Assembly (NCBI RefSeq): GCF_042682545.1
Contig: NZ_JBHUHQ010000021.1
Strand: one strand, 5' to 3'
DNA length: 64,000 nucleotides
Source of the DNA: Ornithinibacillus salinisoli
Lineage (GTDB): Bacteria; Bacillota; Bacilli; Bacillales; Amphibacillaceae
The notes below the pieces were generated by a model, which worked only from the letters and a program-made list of their open reading frames with translations, was not told where the DNA came from and made no database searches. Below are positions 43,924 through 52,259 of this stretch, in pieces. The position numbers were made by a program, and so were the translations under genes. Within the stretch, counting starts at the first letter, position 1. Each line of letters opens with the position of its first letter.

Positions 43924-45025
43924 GTATGGTCAGCTCCTTTCCATCTACGTTTGGGTATACTTTTGGTAACTCTTCGTGTCGTAATACCCTTAAAGCCCCA
44001 TCTGCAAGAGCTTGTAATTCATTTTCACCTGGATACACTAATATATCCGCTATCCAACTGATATGGTTAGAAATCATTTCAACAAACGTTTTCCCATATG
44101 CTAAGCCCCCAGTTAATACGATAGCATCAACTCGACCAGCTAAAACAGCGCTCATACTTCCAATTTCCTTAGCGATCTGGTAGGCCATCGCTTCGTAAAT
44201 ACGCTTTGCATCCTTATCACCGTTGGTAATTTTCTCTTCCACTTCTCTGGCATCATTGGTATGTAAATAAGCCATAAGTCCGCCATTTCCTACCAATTTT
44301 TTCATGATTTCATCCCGGTAATATTGACCAGAAAAACATAAGGCAACTAAGTCTCCCGCTGGAACGGTCCCTGCACGCTCAGGAGAAAAAGGGCCGTCTC
44401 CATGTAGACCATTATTCACATCAATTACTCGACCATTTTGATGGGCACCAACTGTAATCCCACCACCCATATGAGTGACTATTATTTTCATATCTTCATA
44501 TGCCTTATCCATATCTTTTGCCGCTCTTCTTGCAACAGCCTTTTGATTTAGCGCATGGAAAATACTTTTTCTCGGAATTTCTGGCACTCCCGAAAAACGT
44601 GCTATTTCATCAAGTTCATCCACTACAACTGGATCGACAATATATGCCGGGATATTTAGGCCACTTGCAATTTCGTGGGCAATAATCCCACCAAGGTTTG
44701 AAGCATGCTCTCCATTGTATCCTAATTGTAAATCTTGTAGCATGGTGTCGTTTACTTCGTAAGTTCCGCCTTCAATCGGTCGAAGTAAACCACCTCTTGC
44801 ACAAACTGCATCTAACTTTGAAACATTAATTCCTTCATAATCTAATTGTTCAAGAATAACTTCTTTCCGAAAATCATATTGCTCAATTATCTTGTTAAAT
44901 TGAGCTATTGTTTTCATTTCATGTCTGATTGTTTTCTCAAATATACATACATCGTTATCAAACACACCGATTTTCGTTGATGTTGATCCTGGGTTGATTA
45001 CTAAAATGCGATACTGTTGTTGCAC
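43907..45025 (-). CDS. buk: butyrate/branched-chain acid kinase
   Basis: This 372-residue acetokinase-family enzyme interconverts acyl-phosphates and acids with ATP (butyrate or isobutyrate/isovalerate). Motifs are INPGSTSTKIG, HMGGGITVGAH and LTGGLAYG. The GTG start has ACGGAGGTA nine bases upstream. With Ptb it turns branched-chain acyl-CoA into acid and ATP, giving precursors for branched-chain fatty acids. Confidence 0.95.
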   Translation of the reverse strand: MQQQYRILVINPGSTSTKIGVFDNDVCIFEKTIRHEMKTIAQFNKIIEQYDFRKEVILEQLDYEGINVSKLDAVCARGGLLRPIEGGTYEVNDTMLQDLQLGYNGEHASNLGGIIAHEIASGLNIPAYIVDPVVVDELDEIARFSGVPEIPRKSIFHALNQKAVARRAAKDMDKAYEDMKIIVTHMGGGITVGAHQNGRVIDVNNGLHGDGPFSPERAGTVPAGDLVALCFSGQYYRDEIMKKLVGNGGLMAYLHTNDAREVEEKITNGDKDAKRIYEAMAYQIAKEIGSMSAVLAGRVDAIVLTGGLAYGKTFVEMISNHISWIADILVYPGENELQALADGALRVLRHEELPKVYPNVDGKELTIHDERI

Positions 45026-45049
45026 TATAGTTACCTCCGTTAGTAAATA

Positions 45050-46144
45050 CTATCTTCTGCTTAAGGTGTGATGTCCGTTTAATAAAAATTGGCTTCTTGA
45101 ATTCCTCACAGACTCTATTCTTTCTTCTGCCAAACGATCTGCCGCAGCATATGTTGGGATATTATCACGTTTCGAAATTTCGAAAACCTTTAAAATGCTA
45201 TCATAAATTGTGTCTACTTTTCGCATCGCTCTCGTATGATTGTAACCATTTAACTCATCGGCTACATTAATCACACCGCCTGCATTAATTAAGTAATCAG
45301 GTGCGTAGACGATTCCTTTTTCATGAAGTATGTCGCCATGTTTTGTTGATTTTAATTGATTGTTTGCAGATCCCGCAATAACTTTTGCTGTTAATCTTGT
45401 CAACGTGTCATCATTTACTGTGGCACCTAATGCACATGGAGCATAAATATCACAATCCACATCGTATATATCATCAGGATCTACAGCTTTTGCTCCAAAT
45501 GCTTCAACTGCACGATCGACGGCAGCTTTATTAATGTCTGTAACAATTAAGTTTGCACCTTCTTTATGAAGATATTCGCATAGTGTGTAAGCTACATTAC
45601 CAACACCTTGAACAGCCACTGTTTTTCCTTCTAATGAATCATCGCCATATGCTTCAAGCGCTGCAGCTTTCATACCCTTATATACACCATAAGCTGTCAC
45701 AGGTGATGGATTGCCTGAGGAACCAAACTCTGGCGAAATACCCGTAACAAAGTCCGTCTCCATATGAATAATATCCATATCCTCTACCGTAGTACCCACA
45801 TCTTCGGCTGTAATATAACGACCGTTTAATCCTTGAATATATCTTCCGAAAGCACGGAACATTTCTGGATTTTTATCCTTTCTCGGATCACCGATGATCA
45901 CAGTCTTTCCTCCACCAAGATTTAAACCAGCAGCAGCATTTTTATAAGTCATTCCTTTGGCTAATCGTAAAGCATCTTCAATAGCTTCTTCTTCTGAGTT
46001 ATACGTCCACATTCTAGTTCCGCCAAGTGCAGGACCTAATGTAGTATCATGTATTGCAATTATAGCTTTTAATCCAGAATTTTTGTCTTGACAAAAAACC
46101 AACTGTTCATAATCGTATTTCTCCATATAAGTAAAAATCTCCAT
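45050..46144 (-). CDS. bcd: leucine dehydrogenase
   Basis: This 364-residue NAD-dependent enzyme deaminates Leu, Val and Ile to keto acids. It has the catalytic GGGKTVIIGDP region (with the essential Lys in GGGK), TAEDVGTTVEDMD and the dinucleotide loop VQGVGNVAYTL. It is nearly identical in pattern to B. subtilis Bcd/YqiT. GGAGG precedes the ATG. It feeds the E1-E2-E3 complex encoded next to it. Confidence 0.95.
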   Translation of the reverse strand: MEIFTYMEKYDYEQLVFCQDKNSGLKAIIAIHDTTLGPALGGTRMWTYNSEEEAIEDALRLAKGMTYKNAAAGLNLGGGKTVIIGDPRKDKNPEMFRAFGRYIQGLNGRYITAEDVGTTVEDMDIIHMETDFVTGISPEFGSSGNPSPVTAYGVYKGMKAAALEAYGDDSLEGKTVAVQGVGNVAYTLCEYLHKEGANLIVTDINKAAVDRAVEAFGAKAVDPDDIYDVDCDIYAPCALGATVNDDTLTRLTAKVIAGSANNQLKSTKHGDILHEKGIVYAPDYLINAGGVINVADELNGYNHTRAMRKVDTIYDSILKVFEISKRDNIPTYAAADRLAEERIESVRNSRSQFLLNGHHTLSRR

Positions 46145-46156
46145 ATCGTATTCCTC

Positions 46157-47059
46157 CTAAAATGATTTTGATGAAACTAATGCTAATGATAAAGAATATA
46201 ATTTACTCTCAGCAGAATCTGCGCGAGAGGTTAAAACGATTGGTGCCTTTGCTCCACTAATGATCGCAGCAACTTTCGCTTGTGCAAAATATATGAATGA
46301 TTTATACAAAGCGTTTCCTACGTCAATCGTTGGAGATAATAATATATCGGCTTTGCCCGCAACATCGGAAGTAATACCTTTCAACTCTGCAGCATCCTTA
46401 GAAACAGCATTATCAAAGGCTAAAGGACCATCGACAAGGCAGCCTTTTATTTGTCCTCGTCTTTGCATTTGCGTTAACATAGCAGCATCCATTGTAGAAG
46501 ACATAGCCTCATTAACTACTTCTACCGGTGCTATTGCTGCCACTCTCGGCAATTCCATGCCAACCCCATGTGCAACACGAACTGCATTATGAATTATTTC
46601 TACCTTTTCCTTTAATGTTGGTTGGATATTCATTGCGGCATCTGTCAAAAATATAAGACGATCCTGATTTGGGATGTCAAACAATGCTACATGTGACAAA
46701 ACATTACCAGTTCGGAGTCCATATTCTTTGTTTAGAACTGCTTTTAATAATGATTTTGTCGAGACATTTCCTTTCATTAAAATGTCTGCTTGCTTTTCAT
46801 AAACTGTTTTCACAGCCGCTAAACTCGGTTCTGATTCTTCATGCTGTACCGAAATTAGTGGCGACGTAAGATCTAATTCAGCTTTAAATGCCGTCTCCTT
46901 TATCTCTTCTTGATCGCCAATTAATATGAAACTACAAAGTTCCTCCGATATAGCATATTTAACAGCTGTAAGAACCTCCCTATCTGCAGCATTTGCTAGT
47001 GAAACGATTTGTTTCTTTTCATGTTGTACTTGATTCTTTATTGCTGCTAATGATTTCAT
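46157..47059 (-). CDS. ptb: phosphate butyryltransferase
   Basis: This 300-residue enzyme converts branched or straight butyryl-CoA and phosphate to acyl-phosphate. Patterns LMKGNVSTKSLLKAVLN and HVALFDIPN are characteristic. A GTG at 47068 also opens the frame, but that codon abuts the GAGGTGG ribosome site, so ATG 47059 is used. It is the first gene of the bkd operon and lies directly behind a sigma-54 promoter. Confidence 0.94.
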   Translation of the reverse strand: MKSLAAIKNQVQHEKKQIVSLANAADREVLTAVKYAISEELCSFILIGDQEEIKETAFKAELDLTSPLISVQHEESEPSLAAVKTVYEKQADILMKGNVSTKSLLKAVLNKEYGLRTGNVLSHVALFDIPNQDRLIFLTDAAMNIQPTLKEKVEIIHNAVRVAHGVGMELPRVAAIAPVEVVNEAMSSTMDAAMLTQMQRRGQIKGCLVDGPLAFDNAVSKDAAELKGITSDVAGKADILLSPTIDVGNALYKSFIYFAQAKVAAIISGAKAPIVLTSRADSAESKLYSLSLALVSSKSF

Positions 47060-47087
47060 TATGTTCACACCACCTCATAAACTTATA

Positions 47088-47103
47088 TGCAAAAAACGTG
47101 CCA
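47088..47103 (-). promoter_or_regulatory. sigma-54 promoter of the bkd operon
   Basis: On the minus strand TGGCAC, five bases (GTTTT), then TTGCA matches the sigma-54 -24/-12 consensus TGGCAC-N5-TTGCA perfectly. It lies 29-44 bp upstream of the ptb ATG. Together with the downstream BkdR-type activator gene this identifies the regulator circuit. Confidence 0.92.
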
Positions 47104-47116
47104 ACTACCAAATGTA

Positions 47117-47130
47117 TGTAAGCGCTTCAT
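47117..47130. promoter_or_regulatory. candidate catabolite-responsive element (CcpA site)
   Basis: TGTAAGCGCTTCAT fits the TGTAARCGYTWNCW cre pattern at 13 of 14 positions. It lies 14 bp upstream of the -24 element of ptb, where CcpA binding would interfere with activator contact. Confidence 0.5.
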
Positions 47131-47148
47131 TTTTCACTTTATGGCTCT

Positions 47149-47188
47149 TGCACATTTTTGCAAATGCGCAAATTATTGCAGGTTACTT
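47149..47188. promoter_or_regulatory. possible BkdR enhancer with repeated TTGCA half-sites
   Basis: Several TTGCA/TGCAA words, in both orientations (for example TTTGCAAATGCGCAAA), cluster between the end of bkdR and the sigma-54 promoter. Fis-type activators of this class bind upstream inverted repeats. Binding is not shown; the end of bkdR overlaps the cluster. Confidence 0.3.
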
Positions 47189-49233
47189 TTTGCAATATTG
47201 TACTTTTCCAGCTTATAGTATAGATTTCTTATCGAGATATCTAATCTTTTTGCTGTCTTAGTTTTGTTAAAACCACTTTGTTTGTATACACTTGAAATTA
47301 ACTCTTTTTCATATTGCTCTACCGCATCTTGAAGCGGTAGGTCTAAACGAATACTTATTTCTTCACTTGAGTTTTGCGACATAGTCTGCAAACTTGGTAT
47401 ATGTTCTTGTTTGATAACTTCTTCATTCATTTCCATATAAATCATGGCTCGTCCTATAACGTTTTCTAATTCACGAACGTTACCTGGCCAATGGTATGCA
47501 TCTAAGGCTAGTAAAGCATCATTTGAAATTGTAGTAACATTTCTACCGTAATCTTGATTCATTTTTTGAATAATATGGTGAATTAATTCTGGTAAATCAG
47601 ATATCCTTTCCTGAAGGGAAGGAATAAAGATAGGTAATTTGTTTAATCGGTAGTAGAGATCTTCTCGAAACGTTTTATTCATGATTGCTTTCTCTAAATT
47701 TACATTCGTTGCAGCAATTATACGAACATCAATCATAACTGGATCTGTTCCACCCACACGCACAATTTCGTTTTCCTGAAGTACACGTAATAATTTCGCC
47801 TGCATGTGGAGAGATAATTCACCTATCTCATCAAGAAATATACTGCCCATATTTGCTTCTTCAAATAAACCTTTTTTTCCGCCTCTTTTTGCTCCGGAAA
47901 ATGCACCTTCTTCATAACCAAATAATTCGCTTTCCAGAATTGACTCCGCAATAGCTGCACAGTTTACACGAATAAATTTGTTATGTTTTCGATTACTTTC
48001 ATTATGTATTGCGTGTGCAAATAGCTCTTTCCCCGTTCCTGATTCACCTCGTAAAAGTACAGTTGCGGGTGTTTTCGCACCAACTTTTGCCTGTTCTAAT
48101 GCCAACTGCATTTCGTTTGATTTTCCAATGATATCATCGAATGTATATTTGGCTTCTAAGTTACGTATAATCTGTCTAGCTCTTTTCAGTTCACTCGTTA
48201 ATGATTTAATTTCTGATACGTCATGCAGAACTCCAACACTACCTTTAATTTTTCCATCTACAATAACAGGTGCTACATTAACTAGTACATCACGCTTGCT
48301 AGGACCTACCTTCATCCGAACACCTCTGACTGGTCTTCTCGTCTGCAAGACTTTCATATGCATACTTTCACCTTCAGAGATATCCACAGTCGCTGGTTCA
48401 CCAATAACATCTGTTTCCTTCAATCCAGTAATTCTCGTGTACGCAGGATTTATCATGAGTCCAATTCCATTTTCATCAACAACACTTATTGCTTCGTCAG
48501 AGGATTGGATAATTGCTTCTAGCATGGTTTTAATTTCATTTAAATCCGTATTTTCTTCAGCTAAATTAAGCACTTCTGTTATATCTTTAAAAACTGCAAA
48601 CGCACCGATTAACTGGTCATTCGCATTTATGATGGGAAGTCTAGTTGTAATGACCATTTTACCATTCTCAAGTAGTAATTTCTGATTTACTTCTTTTCTT
48701 CTACTTCTCAATATTTGAGGCAATCTCGTATTCGGGATTACTTTATCTATTTGTTTGCCAACTAAATTTGCTTTGGAATTCCCAAAGATTTGTTCGGCAC
48801 TTTTATTTACAAATTGAATGACCTCTTGTTCGTTTATAACAATCATTCCATCACGGATATTACTTAATATTAGCTCTTGATTATTTGTTTGATCCGTTAA
48901 CTTATCTAGTAATGCTTCTTTTTCATCCAGCAATTCTGAAATGACATAAGCCACAGATCCAGGAATCACAACTGTTTCTTGTTTACGGGTTTGGAGAATT
49001 TCATTGAGAACATTTTCATTTCCTGTTGCTTCAATGATAATATCTACCTTTTCATTTATCCAGTACTTCCAGTCATTTCCAGTTGGGATATTATATTGCC
49101 TCGCCAATTCAAGACCTTTTGCATCAGGATTTGTATCAATCATAGCGATAACGTTCATACGATCAATAGGAAATAATATTTTAAAAAGCGCACTTCCTCC
49201 CTTGCCAGCCCCAACAATTAAAACTCGTTTCAT
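47173..49233 (-). CDS. bkdR: sigma-54-dependent transcriptional activator BkdR
   Basis: This 686-residue activator has an N-terminal Rossmann-like region (VLIVGAGKGGSA), then two PAS domains (about 125-230 and 240-350) and an AAA+ ATPase. The ATPase has GESGTGKE (Walker A), EEGAFSGA in the sigma-54 contact loop, and SIFLDEIGE (Walker B). A Fis-type helix-turn-helix (KTKTAKRLDISIRNLYYKLE) closes it. AAGGTGG before ATG 49233 decides the start over ATG 49260. It lies just upstream of the operon it should activate. Confidence 0.93.
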   Translation of the reverse strand: MKRVLIVGAGKGGSALFKILFPIDRMNVIAMIDTNPDAKGLELARQYNIPTGNDWKYWINEKVDIIIEATGNENVLNEILQTRKQETVVIPGSVAYVISELLDEKEALLDKLTDQTNNQELILSNIRDGMIVINEQEVIQFVNKSAEQIFGNSKANLVGKQIDKVIPNTRLPQILRSRRKEVNQKLLLENGKMVITTRLPIINANDQLIGAFAVFKDITEVLNLAEENTDLNEIKTMLEAIIQSSDEAISVVDENGIGLMINPAYTRITGLKETDVIGEPATVDISEGESMHMKVLQTRRPVRGVRMKVGPSKRDVLVNVAPVIVDGKIKGSVGVLHDVSEIKSLTSELKRARQIIRNLEAKYTFDDIIGKSNEMQLALEQAKVGAKTPATVLLRGESGTGKELFAHAIHNESNRKHNKFIRVNCAAIAESILESELFGYEEGAFSGAKRGGKKGLFEEANMGSIFLDEIGELSLHMQAKLLRVLQENEIVRVGGTDPVMIDVRIIAATNVNLEKAIMNKTFREDLYYRLNKLPIFIPSLQERISDLPELIHHIIQKMNQDYGRNVTTISNDALLALDAYHWPGNVRELENVIGRAMIYMEMNEEVIKQEHIPSLQTMSQNSSEEISIRLDLPLQDAVEQYEKELISSVYKQSGFNKTKTAKRLDISIRNLYYKLEKYNIAKSNLQ

Positions 49234-49377
49234 CTCATCCCACCTTGCAATTTTCTGCATAAATCCATCATACTTTAACCTGCAGAAATTAGCAAATTAA
49301 TAATGTTAATATTACTGTACCTATTTTCATTGTATTTTGATATACTAATTAAAGTTATATAGCTAGAGGAGAATTCC

Positions 49378-49605
49378 ATGATTCGAATTATTGCATTTTT
49401 AATTTTACTTATACCAGGAGTTATTTCCGCAATCGGAATAAAGCTCATGAGAGACACATTATTCGATGAATTCTACCCAGTTTTCATACATACTGGCGTT
49501 CAGTTTACTGTTGGATTAATTCTATTTATAAGCGGATTAACTTTTATTACTGGATTTATCGTATATCGTGATAGAAAACGCCAGCAAAAAAAGAAAGAGC
49601 AATAG
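49378..49605 (+). CDS. yqzF: YqzF-like DUF2627 membrane protein
   Basis: This 75-residue protein has two membrane helices (about 4-22 and 39-62) and a basic Lys/Gln-rich tail. DUF2627 has no known function. AGAGGAG precedes the ATG. It is adjacent and divergent to bkdR, as yqzF is in B. subtilis. The aspartokinase gene follows 43 bp later on the same strand. Confidence 0.88.
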   Translation: MIRIIAFLILLIPGVISAIGIKLMRDTLFDEFYPVFIHTGVQFTVGLILFISGLTFITGFIVYRDRKRQQKKKEQ

Positions 49606-49648
49606 AATAATCCAACAACAGATTAAACTTCGTATTGGGGAGATTGAA

Positions 49649-50998
49649 ATGAAAGTAGCAAAATTTGGAGGAAGTTCTGTAGCAAACGCAACACAGTTAA
49701 AAAAGGTCGGAGAAATCATTAAAAATGATTCTAGTCGAAAGTTTATAGTCGTTTCCGCACCTGGAAAACGAGACAAAAATGATTTTAAAGTTACAGATGT
49801 ATTAATTAATTTAGGTGATGCATTTGTCCATGATAAACCCTATTTAGACTATATGGAAGTTATCATGCAACGATTTGCAGAAATTATAGAGGAGTTAGCA
49901 ATTTCTAAAAAAATCTTATATGATATCGAAGAAACAATAAATAGCGTATTAAAGTGGGATGAATCTACAGAGCAAAAATTGGATGCGTTAAAAGCAATTG
50001 GAGAAGACAGTAGTGCTAAAATACTTAGTGAGTATTTAAATACCATTGGTCTTAAGGCGAGTTACTTAAGTCCAAAAGATGCAGGTATTATTGTGAGTGA
50101 TGAACCAGGGAATGCACAAATACTACCCGAAAGTTATCCTAAGTTATTTACATTACGTGATAGAGAAGAAATTTTGGTTATACCGGGGTTTTTCGGTTAT
50201 ACAACTACTGGAAAATTGATGACATTTTCAAGAGGCGGTTCAGATATTACCGGTTCGATTGTAGCGGCAGGGGTTAAAGCAAGTCTATACGAAAATTTTA
50301 CAGATGTCGATTCCGTATATACGGTTAATCCTAATATTGTTACCAACCCAAAAGAAATAAAAACACTAACATATAAAGAAATGCGTGAATTGTCTTATGC
50401 TGGATTCTCTGTTTTTCATGATGAAGCGCTAATTCCTGCATTTAAAGAAAGTATTCCAGTCTCCATTAAAAACACAAATAATCCCGAAGTTCCAGGGACA
50501 TTAATTGTCGCAAATAAAGAGGATAAAGAAAAATGTGTTGTAGGAATTGCCAGTGATACAGGATTTTCCACATTATTTGTCAGTAAATATTTAATGAACC
50601 GAGAATTAGGATTCGGTCGAAAGCTATTCGAAATTTTAGAGAGAGAATCGGTGTCTTTTGAACATTCACCTTCTGGAATTGATGATTTGTCTGTCATTAT
50701 TCGTGATAATCAACTTAATGCTGATAAAGAAGAAAAAATATTAAAGCAAATTAAACAAGAATTAAATCCTGATACAGTTAGAATTCATCAAAATCTTGCG
50801 ATGATTATGATCGTCGGAGAAGGTATGATGAATACGATTGGGATAGCACAAAAAGCTACAACAGCTCTAACCAAAGCAAATGTTAATATTAAAATGATCA
50901 ACCAAGGATCCTCCGACGTTTCTATGATGTTCGGCATTCAATCAGAAGATATCGACAAAGCAATACAATCTTTATACGACGTTTTTTTTGAAAATTAA
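49649..50998 (+). CDS. yclM: aspartokinase (YclM/ThrD type)
   Basis: This 449-residue enzyme phosphorylates aspartate, the first step to lysine, threonine and methionine. It has the catalytic KFGGSSVAN start, SRGGSDITGS and NFTDVDSVY, and two C-terminal ACT domains (NQGSSDVSMMFG in the second). Across its length it follows B. subtilis YclM (aspartokinase III). GGGGAGA precedes ATG 49649; the frame opens 27 codons earlier, overlapping yqzF. No lysine riboswitch is seen ahead of it. Confidence 0.93.
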   Translation: MKVAKFGGSSVANATQLKKVGEIIKNDSSRKFIVVSAPGKRDKNDFKVTDVLINLGDAFVHDKPYLDYMEVIMQRFAEIIEELAISKKILYDIEETINSVLKWDESTEQKLDALKAIGEDSSAKILSEYLNTIGLKASYLSPKDAGIIVSDEPGNAQILPESYPKLFTLRDREEILVIPGFFGYTTTGKLMTFSRGGSDITGSIVAAGVKASLYENFTDVDSVYTVNPNIVTNPKEIKTLTYKEMRELSYAGFSVFHDEALIPAFKESIPVSIKNTNNPEVPGTLIVANKEDKEKCVVGIASDTGFSTLFVSKYLMNRELGFGRKLFEILERESVSFEHSPSGIDDLSVIIRDNQLNADKEEKILKQIKQELNPDTVRIHQNLAMIMIVGEGMMNTIGIAQKATTALTKANVNIKMINQGSSDVSMMFGIQSEDIDKAIQSLYDVFFEN

Positions 50999-51000
50999 AG

Positions 51001-51047
51001 AAAAAAAGATTACTGTAAAGTTTTAAACTTACAGTAATCTTTTTTTA
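51001..51047. terminator. bidirectional terminator between yclM and spo0A
   Basis: AAAAAAAGATTACTGTAA and its complement TTACAGTAATCTTTTTTT form an 18-bp stem with about 10 nt of loop. It serves both converging genes. Confidence 0.85.
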
Positions 51048-51830
51048 TTAGCTTGCTTTATGATCCAATCGTAATCGATCAGCTACCATCGCGATAAACT
51101 CACTATTTGTTGGTTTTGCTTTAGAAACACTTACCGTATAACCAAATAAAGCCGAGATAGAATCAATATTCCCTCTACTCCATGCAACTTCGATCGCATG
51201 ACGAATAGCACGCTCTACCCTCGAAGAAGTGGTATTGTATTTTTTTGCGATATCAGGATAAAGCACCTTAGTAATAGATCCTAACAATTCAATATCATTA
51301 TAAACCATTGTAATCGCTTCTCTTAAATACATATACCCCTTAATATGAGCAGGTACGCCGATCTCATGAATAATATTTGTGATACTTGCTTCTAAATCTT
51401 TTTTCCTTCTTTCTTTTTTATGGCCTTTATTTGCCCTATTTGAAACAATTGGGCTTCCTTTAACTTGACGTATTTGATCTGCTAAATTATCTAAATCGAA
51501 CGGTTTGAGTACAAAATAAGAAGCACCTAAGTCTACTGCTTTTTTCATTACTTCTTCCTGCCCAAAAGCAGTCAGCATAATAACACTTGGATCATTTGTG
51601 TCTCGCCCCATGTCTCTAAGTTTATTCAAAACCGCTATTCCGTCCACGTGAGGCATAATAATATCCAAAATGAGAACATCCGGTTTTAATTCATCTAGCA
51701 TGGACAAACAATCTTTCCCATTAAAAGCAGTACCAATTACTTCAATATCATCTTTTTCATCAAAATATTCTTCCATTAGTTGGACGAGTTCTTTATTATC
51801 ATCCACTAAACATACTGAAATCTTTTCCAC
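51048..51830 (-). CDS. spo0A: sporulation master response regulator Spo0A
   Basis: This 260-residue response regulator has a receiver domain (Asp10, Asp11, phospho-acceptor Asp56 in LILDIIMPH, Lys in VLKPFD) and a C-terminal DNA-binding domain. The latter carries the near-invariant SITKVLYPDIAKKYNTTSSR and VERAIRHAIEVAWSRGNID. Phosphorylation starts sporulation. The GTG start at 51830 with AAAGGAGGAAC matches B. subtilis; the frame runs 12 codons further without a ribosome site. A sigma-H promoter and a Spo0A box lie upstream. Confidence 0.98.
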   Translation of the reverse strand: MEKISVCLVDDNKELVQLMEEYFDEKDDIEVIGTAFNGKDCLSMLDELKPDVLILDIIMPHVDGIAVLNKLRDMGRDTNDPSVIMLTAFGQEEVMKKAVDLGASYFVLKPFDLDNLADQIRQVKGSPIVSNRANKGHKKERRKKDLEASITNIIHEIGVPAHIKGYMYLREAITMVYNDIELLGSITKVLYPDIAKKYNTTSSRVERAIRHAIEVAWSRGNIDSISALFGYTVSVSKAKPTNSEFIAMVADRLRLDHKAS

Positions 51831-51871
51831 AAAAGTTCCTCCTTTTATTATTCGAGCTTTTCCCATACTAT

Positions 51872-51900
51872 GTATTCGACATAAGTTCGAAATATCCTTC
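51872..51900 (-). promoter_or_regulatory. sigma-H promoter of spo0A
   Basis: GAAGGATAT (-35, 51892-51900), 11 bp and GTCGAATAC (-10, 51872-51880) match the sigma-H pattern at 17 of 18 positions. In B. subtilis spo0A has an equivalent sigma-H promoter (Ps). Confidence 0.75.
51875..51881 (-). promoter_or_regulatory. Spo0A box overlapping the spo0A -10
   Basis: TGTCGAA (minus strand) is a perfect 0A box and overlaps the sigma-H -10 element, a position where bound Spo0A would affect its own promoter. Confidence 0.55.
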
Positions 51901-52005
51901 TTTTATTTGAAAAACTTTGGATTTTTTTATGTTTTCTTTGATTTACTTCAATTTGCTATATATTTCGATATGATTCGATTTTATATGACAAAACCCAGAT
52001 CAACT

Positions 52006-52012
52006 TGTCGAA
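52006..52012 (+). promoter_or_regulatory. second Spo0A box upstream of spo0A
   Basis: TGTCGAA on the plus strand lies about 110 bp above the sigma-H -35. A distal 0A box would fit the autoregulated control of spo0A known from B. subtilis. Confidence 0.45.
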
Positions 52013-52213
52013 AAATATTTCTGCTTTTATTATAACATGTAAATTGAAAGAATTCTTATATAATTGAAAAACACAACTTTTGTATTATACAAATCATTCA
52101 TATACAGGATCTAATCGCAAATTTGATATTAATTGTGTATGTTCAATACTCTTTAACAACTTATTTTTACCGCAGATGTTTTCATTACTCGAAAATCAAT
52201 TTGAATATACAAC

Positions 52214-52259
52214 AATACAAAAAACTTGTAGTGAGAAATCACTACAAGTTTTTTGTATT
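52214..52259 (-). terminator. terminator after spoIVB
   Basis: A 21-bp perfect stem (AATACAAAAAACTTGTAGTGA / TCACTACAAG...) is capped by a GAAA tetraloop. The spoIVB stop codon sits in the 3' arm. It is the most stable-looking hairpin of the window. Confidence 0.85.

Larger units (their letters stand above)
51831..52257. other. 427-bp non-coding gap upstream of spo0A
   Basis: It holds the spo0A regulatory region (sigma-H promoter, two 0A boxes) and the spoIVB terminator. The remaining AT-rich sequence shows two short plus-strand frames with no ribosome site, so no gene is called. Confidence 0.65.

Noticed and set aside
49568..49648. 27-codon upstream extension of the aspartokinase
   Set aside because: It overlaps the end of yqzF in another frame; GGGGAGA in front of ATG 49649 and homologue length support the shorter start.
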